Shown here: positions 31,839 to 34,753 of the stretch, piece by piece
Position numbering within the stretch: the stretch's first letter is position 1
Layout of the letters: each line of letters begins with the position of its first letter
Source of the DNA: CAZEYT01 sp964516295
Lineage (GTDB): Bacteria; Verrucomicrobiota; Verrucomicrobiia; Chthoniobacterales; Terrimicrobiaceae
NCBI GenBank assembly: GCA_964516295.1
Contig: CAZEYT010000027.1
Coordinates: 1-34,753, forward strand
Length of the DNA: 34,753 nucleotides
Direction of reading: 5' to 3'
Notes under the pieces: model-generated
What the model saw: the letters and a program-made list of their open reading frames with translations, nothing else
What the model was told of the DNA's origin: nothing
Database searches by the model: none
Program-made: the position numbers and the translations under genes

Positions 31839-33679
31839 ATGAATCCCAACTCAAGGAATTTCTCGCGGAATTGAATCAAACCGACGAACATCCCCGCTTG
31901 GAAGCCAAACAGGGATTGGGTGAATCCGCTTACGAAACGATCTGTGCATTCGCCAATGAGCCCGGATTGCAAGGTGGAGTGATGCTTCTCGGGGTGACTC
32001 GAAACGAGGATGATCTTTTCGGAGGGTATGAGGTGTGCGGCATCCAGCAGCCGGATCAGACCTCCGCCGATCTTGCCTCCGCGTGTTCCTCTCTCTTTAA
32101 TTCACCCATCCGGCCCCGCATAACACCGGTACCCATCGGCGACAAAGTGGTCATTGTCGTCGAGGTCAATGAGCTTTCCGGTTCCGAGAAGCCGCTCTAT
32201 TTCAAACGGCAGGGGCTCCCAAAAGGCGCGTGGAGGCGGGTAGGCTCCACGGACCAGCGGTGCGTTGAGGAAGATCTAGGGATTTTTTACTCACAGAAAG
32301 AACGGGAGCCTTTTGATATCCACATCTTCCACCACGCCACGCTGGAAGATTTGGATCCCGACGCGATTGAGCACTATCGAAAGCTCAGAGCCAATGTGAA
32401 TCCCGATGCGGAGGAATTGAAATACTCCGATTTTGAAATGCTGCAGGCTCTTCACGCGATCCGTAGAGATTCCGAATCTTGGCGACCTACACTCACGGGT
32501 TTGCTACTGTTCGGGACCAGACTGGCTCTGCGTCGCGAGCTTCCGGCGATGCGCGTGGATTACATCCGGGTTGCGGGAAAGGAGTGGGTGCCCGATCCCG
32601 AGCGACGTTATGAGACGACCATTGACATGCGTGGCCCACTGCTCCAACTCGTAGATCGTGCACAGGCGGCAATTATGGACGACCTCCCGCGTGGCTTCGA
32701 TCTTCCGGAAGGCAGCTCCCAGGCACTGACCCCGAGTCTCCCGTCCAAGGCCTTGCGCGAAGCCATCGTCAATGCCCTCATGCACCGTTCCTACCGTATT
32801 CACCAGCCAACCCAGATCATCCGCTACTCCAACCGCATCGAGATCCTCAATGCAGGATTTTCTCTTAAAAATGAGGATCAACTCGGCGCACCGGGTTCCC
32901 AGTTGCGCAACCCCAACCTCGCAGCGATTTTCCATGAGACGAACACGGCGGAAACCAAGGGCACCGGAATCCGGGTTATGCGTGAGCAGATGCGCACGCA
33001 CGGATTCTCTCTTCCCACGTTTGAATCCGACAGGGCGAATGAGCGATTCACCGCTCGCTTCCTTCTGCACCATTTCCTCACCGAGTCGGACCTCGCTTGG
33101 CTGCGATCAATCCCCGGGCAGGATTTGTCCGACGCCCAGCGATATGCCCTCATTTTCATTCGCGAGAGTGGGGCCATCGACAACCCCACTCTGCGGCAGC
33201 TCACCGGAGGCGAAGTTTTGGAGACCAGCATGGAACTTCGCAAACTGCGTGACTGGGGATACTTGGAAAAAAAGGGCGGGGGTGCTGCCACCTATTATGT
33301 TCCCGGCGCGAAGTTTCCACCTCCGGAAGCAGAGGTGCCCATCCTGCAAAGTCATAACCCCCCTCCCGACTTTGCCCCTCAAAGTCACAACCCCCCTCCC
33401 GACTTTACCCTCCAAAGTCACAACCTCCCCGGCGACCTCGTCTCAAAAATTCAGACCTTGGGCGGAAAACCTGGCCTGCGGATCCGGCCCGTGATTCTGG
33501 AACTTTGCGCGTGGAAGCCCCTCAAAGTCTCCGAACTCGCGAAGATTCTCGGCAATCGCGATGAGGCAGCCCTTCGAAGAGATCACCTGAAACCCATGGT
33601 GGACGATGGAGACCTGGAATTGACCCACGAGGAGATGCTGAACCACCCTGATCAAGCCTACCGCGCCCGACCTTCCTGA
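31835..33679 (+). CDS. AlbA_2/Schlafen-like protein with HATPase_c_4-type domain
   Basis: The 614-residue protein starts with an AlbA_2 (Schlafen-type, PF04326-like) domain at about 1-150: HPRLEAKQGLGESAYETICAFAN, GGVMLLGV. Then comes a region seen in RecG-like putative transcriptional regulators, with LREAIVNALMHRSYR, IIRYSNRIEILNAGF and TKGTGIRVMREQMRTHGF, the ATP-binding HATPase_c_4 part at about 305-390. Winged-helix-like segments follow (about 430-485, and again after 545). Three 11-residue repeats, QSHNPPPDF plus two, occupy about 505-537. It is locked between res and mod by a four-base overlap and a four-base gap. It probably modulates or adds to the restriction system; the mechanism is unknown. 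Confidence 0.82.
   Translation: MNESQLKEFLAELNQTDEHPRLEAKQGLGESAYETICAFANEPGLQGGVMLLGVTRNEDDLFGGYEVCGIQQPDQTSADLASACSSLFNSPIRPRITPVPIGDKVVIVVEVNELSGSEKPLYFKRQGLPKGAWRRVGSTDQRCVEEDLGIFYSQKEREPFDIHIFHHATLEDLDPDAIEHYRKLRANVNPDAEELKYSDFEMLQALHAIRRDSESWRPTLTGLLLFGTRLALRRELPAMRVDYIRVAGKEWVPDPERRYETTIDMRGPLLQLVDRAQAAIMDDLPRGFDLPEGSSQALTPSLPSKALREAIVNALMHRSYRIHQPTQIIRYSNRIEILNAGFSLKNEDQLGAPGSQLRNPNLAAIFHETNTAETKGTGIRVMREQMRTHGFSLPTFESDRANERFTARFLLHHFLTESDLAWLRSIPGQDLSDAQRYALIFIRESGAIDNPTLRQLTGGEVLETSMELRKLRDWGYLEKKGGGAATYYVPGAKFPPPEAEVPILQSHNPPPDFAPQSHNPPPDFTLQSHNLPGDLVSKIQTLGGKPGLRIRPVILELCAWKPLKVSELAKILGNRDEAALRRDHLKPMVDDGDLELTHEEMLNHPDQAYRARPS
33347..33445 (+). repeat. 33-bp in-frame tandem repeat (three units)
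   Basis: Units at 33347-33379, 33380-33412 and 33413-33445 encode QSHNPPPDFAP, QSHNPPPDFTL and QSHNLPGDLVS. The first two differ at only a few bases; the third is diverged. Each of the first two contains a C6 tract and inverted AAAGTC/GACTTT arms. The unit length is a multiple of three, so copy-number changes keep the frame. Confidence 0.88.
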
Positions 33680-33683
33680 TCCC

Positions 33684-34753
33684 ATGCCCCGCCACGAAGC
33701 CCATTACGAACTGACGGACACGGAGAAGCGTGACCTGATCAAGCTCATCGAGCAGGGGCGGCCCTTGCCGGAGAGATATCGCTTTCTTCTTTTTGATGAC
33801 AAACGCGAGGTGGAACTCGTCTGGAATGGCAAGACGCGGGAGGTCTGCACCGCCATTCTCCCGTTTCAAACGCTCGAGCACATCGACGAACCCCGCCGGG
33901 AGGCCTCCGCGGCGGAGGAGCTCGGACTCGATTCCGGCGGGCGGCAGCTGAAGGGCTGGACGAACAAACTCATCTGGGGCGACAACAAATTGATCCTCTC
34001 CTCGCTCAAGGCGGGCGCGCTCCGGCGTCAGATCGAAGAGGCCGGAGGCCTCAAACTCATCTACATCGACCCTCCCTTCGACGTCGGCGCAGATTTCTCC
34101 ATGGACATCGAGATCGGCGGCGAAACCTTCCACAAGGAGCCGAATCTCCTCGAGCAAATCGCCTACCGCGACACCTGGGGACGCGGCGCGGATTCGTTCA
34201 TCGCCATGATTTATGAGCGGCTGATCCTCATGCGGGATTTGATGCACCCGGAGGGGAGCATTTATGTGCATTGCGATTGGCGGGTGAACTCGTTCCTCAG
34301 GTTGGCGATGGACGAAATCTTTGGCAAGGATCGCCTCTTAAACCACATCGTCTGGAAACGAACGCCGTTTGCCGGGAGTAGCAAAGCACGTGCGAATAAA
34401 TTTCCAATCAACCAAGACACAATCCTCAGCTACACGCGCGGCGAAAGTTACCAATTCAATCAACAATACATCGACTACTCGGAAGAATATGAGGAGAGAT
34501 TCAAATACAAAGATGTACGCGGCAATTACAGGAAGACTTTGCTTAAGACCTATTCGGCTGAAACCGAAAGGCGATTAAAGGCCGAAGACCGATGGATCGA
34601 TCCGGTAAAGTCAGGAGCGTATCCGTCTTACAAACAGTATCTACATGAATCGAAAGGCAAACAGATCGAGGACATTTGGACGGACATCAATTTGGCGAAG
34701 GCTAAGCAACAAGATTTCTGTAAAAGTGGTCGGGTGATGAGGGGTGGAGTGGC
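33684..34753 (+). CDS. Type III DNA methyltransferase Mod subunit, truncated by window end
   Basis: The frame runs from ATG 33684 to the last base with no stop (356 codons visible of an expected 550-650). Family signatures: LKGWTNKLIWGDNKLILSSL, the catalytic DPPF in IYIDPPFDVG (Asp about 129), LILMRDLMHPEGSIYVHCDW and IVWKRTPFAGSSK. The order DPPY-type motif first marks the beta class; the SAM-binding FxG motif should follow outside the window. From about 34380 on, the DNA becomes clearly AT-richer, which fits the target-recognition domain. Near the end, DIWTDINLAKAKQQDF departs from the usual continuation towards GYPTQKP. Mod methylates the site and guides Res. Confidence 0.9.
   Translation, partial: MPRHEAHYELTDTEKRDLIKLIEQGRPLPERYRFLLFDDKREVELVWNGKTREVCTAILPFQTLEHIDEPRREASAAEELGLDSGGRQLKGWTNKLIWGDNKLILSSLKAGALRRQIEEAGGLKLIYIDPPFDVGADFSMDIEIGGETFHKEPNLLEQIAYRDTWGRGADSFIAMIYERLILMRDLMHPEGSIYVHCDWRVNSFLRLAMDEIFGKDRLLNHIVWKRTPFAGSSKARANKFPINQDTILSYTRGESYQFNQQYIDYSEEYEERFKYKDVRGNYRKTLLKTYSAETERRLKAEDRWIDPVKSGAYPSYKQYLHESKGKQIEDIWTDINLAKAKQQDFCKSGRVMRGGV

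Noticed and set aside
33347..33445. Possible CRISPR array
   Set aside because: Repeats are directly adjacent, without spacers, in-frame and coding, with only three units.

Overview
The window is GC-rich, densely packed bacterial DNA that most resembles a member of the Verrucomicrobiota. This is inferred from gene content: a PEP-CTERM tail, a polyphosphate-type glucokinase, a tandem nucleoside diphosphate kinase, a stand-alone 4-mercaptohistidine methyltransferase, a diadenylate cyclase next to glmM, and a threonine synthase followed by a MoaD/ThiS-like protein. No rRNA, tRNA or CRISPR array was seen, so placement below phylum is not possible.

Region 1 (1-8.0 kb): a small overlapping gene pair converges on lysA. 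A divergent intergenic stretch then leads into a tightly coupled plus-strand run nuoH-hisD-folP-cdaA-(mini CdaR-like)-glmM, in which most genes overlap or nearly touch. It mixes respiration, histidine, folate, c-di-AMP signalling and cell-wall precursor supply.

Region 2 (8.0-14.5 kb): minus-strand nagB-modA-modB-ppgK-ABC exporter, a plus-strand metallo-beta-lactamase-fold hydrolase, and two methyltransferase genes. Three genes here carry visible lesions: the ABC exporter (shortened membrane domain plus frameshift), nagB (one-base frameshift) and a TPMT-like methyltransferase (in-frame TAG). All other complete genes read intact.

Region 3 (14.5-26.5 kb, all minus strand): guaB, tandem ndk, an aspartate-type aminotransferase and the ovothiol-type methyltransferase form one run. 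Then come a Ser/Thr kinase with Sel1 repeats, a PEP-CTERM remnant, and an anaerobic ribonucleotide reductase operon in which the glycyl-radical segment is a separate 58-residue protein between nrdD and nrdG. Further upstream are a TIGR01777 epimerase, a small membrane protein and a GbsR-type regulator with a perfect 18-bp palindrome at its own start and a degenerate copy before the membrane gene. A YheT-type hydrolase closes the run.

Region 4 (26.8-34.75 kb, plus strand): thrC and a MoaD/ThiS-like gene, a 278-bp MITE-like element with 31-bp terminal inverted repeats, then a defence operon. That operon is a Type III restriction subunit, an AlbA_2/Schlafen-like ATPase-fold protein with a 33-bp tandem repeat, and a Type III methyltransferase cut by the window end. 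The strongest candidates for something little described are the split NrdD, the mini CdaR, and the AlbA_2 protein embedded between res and mod.
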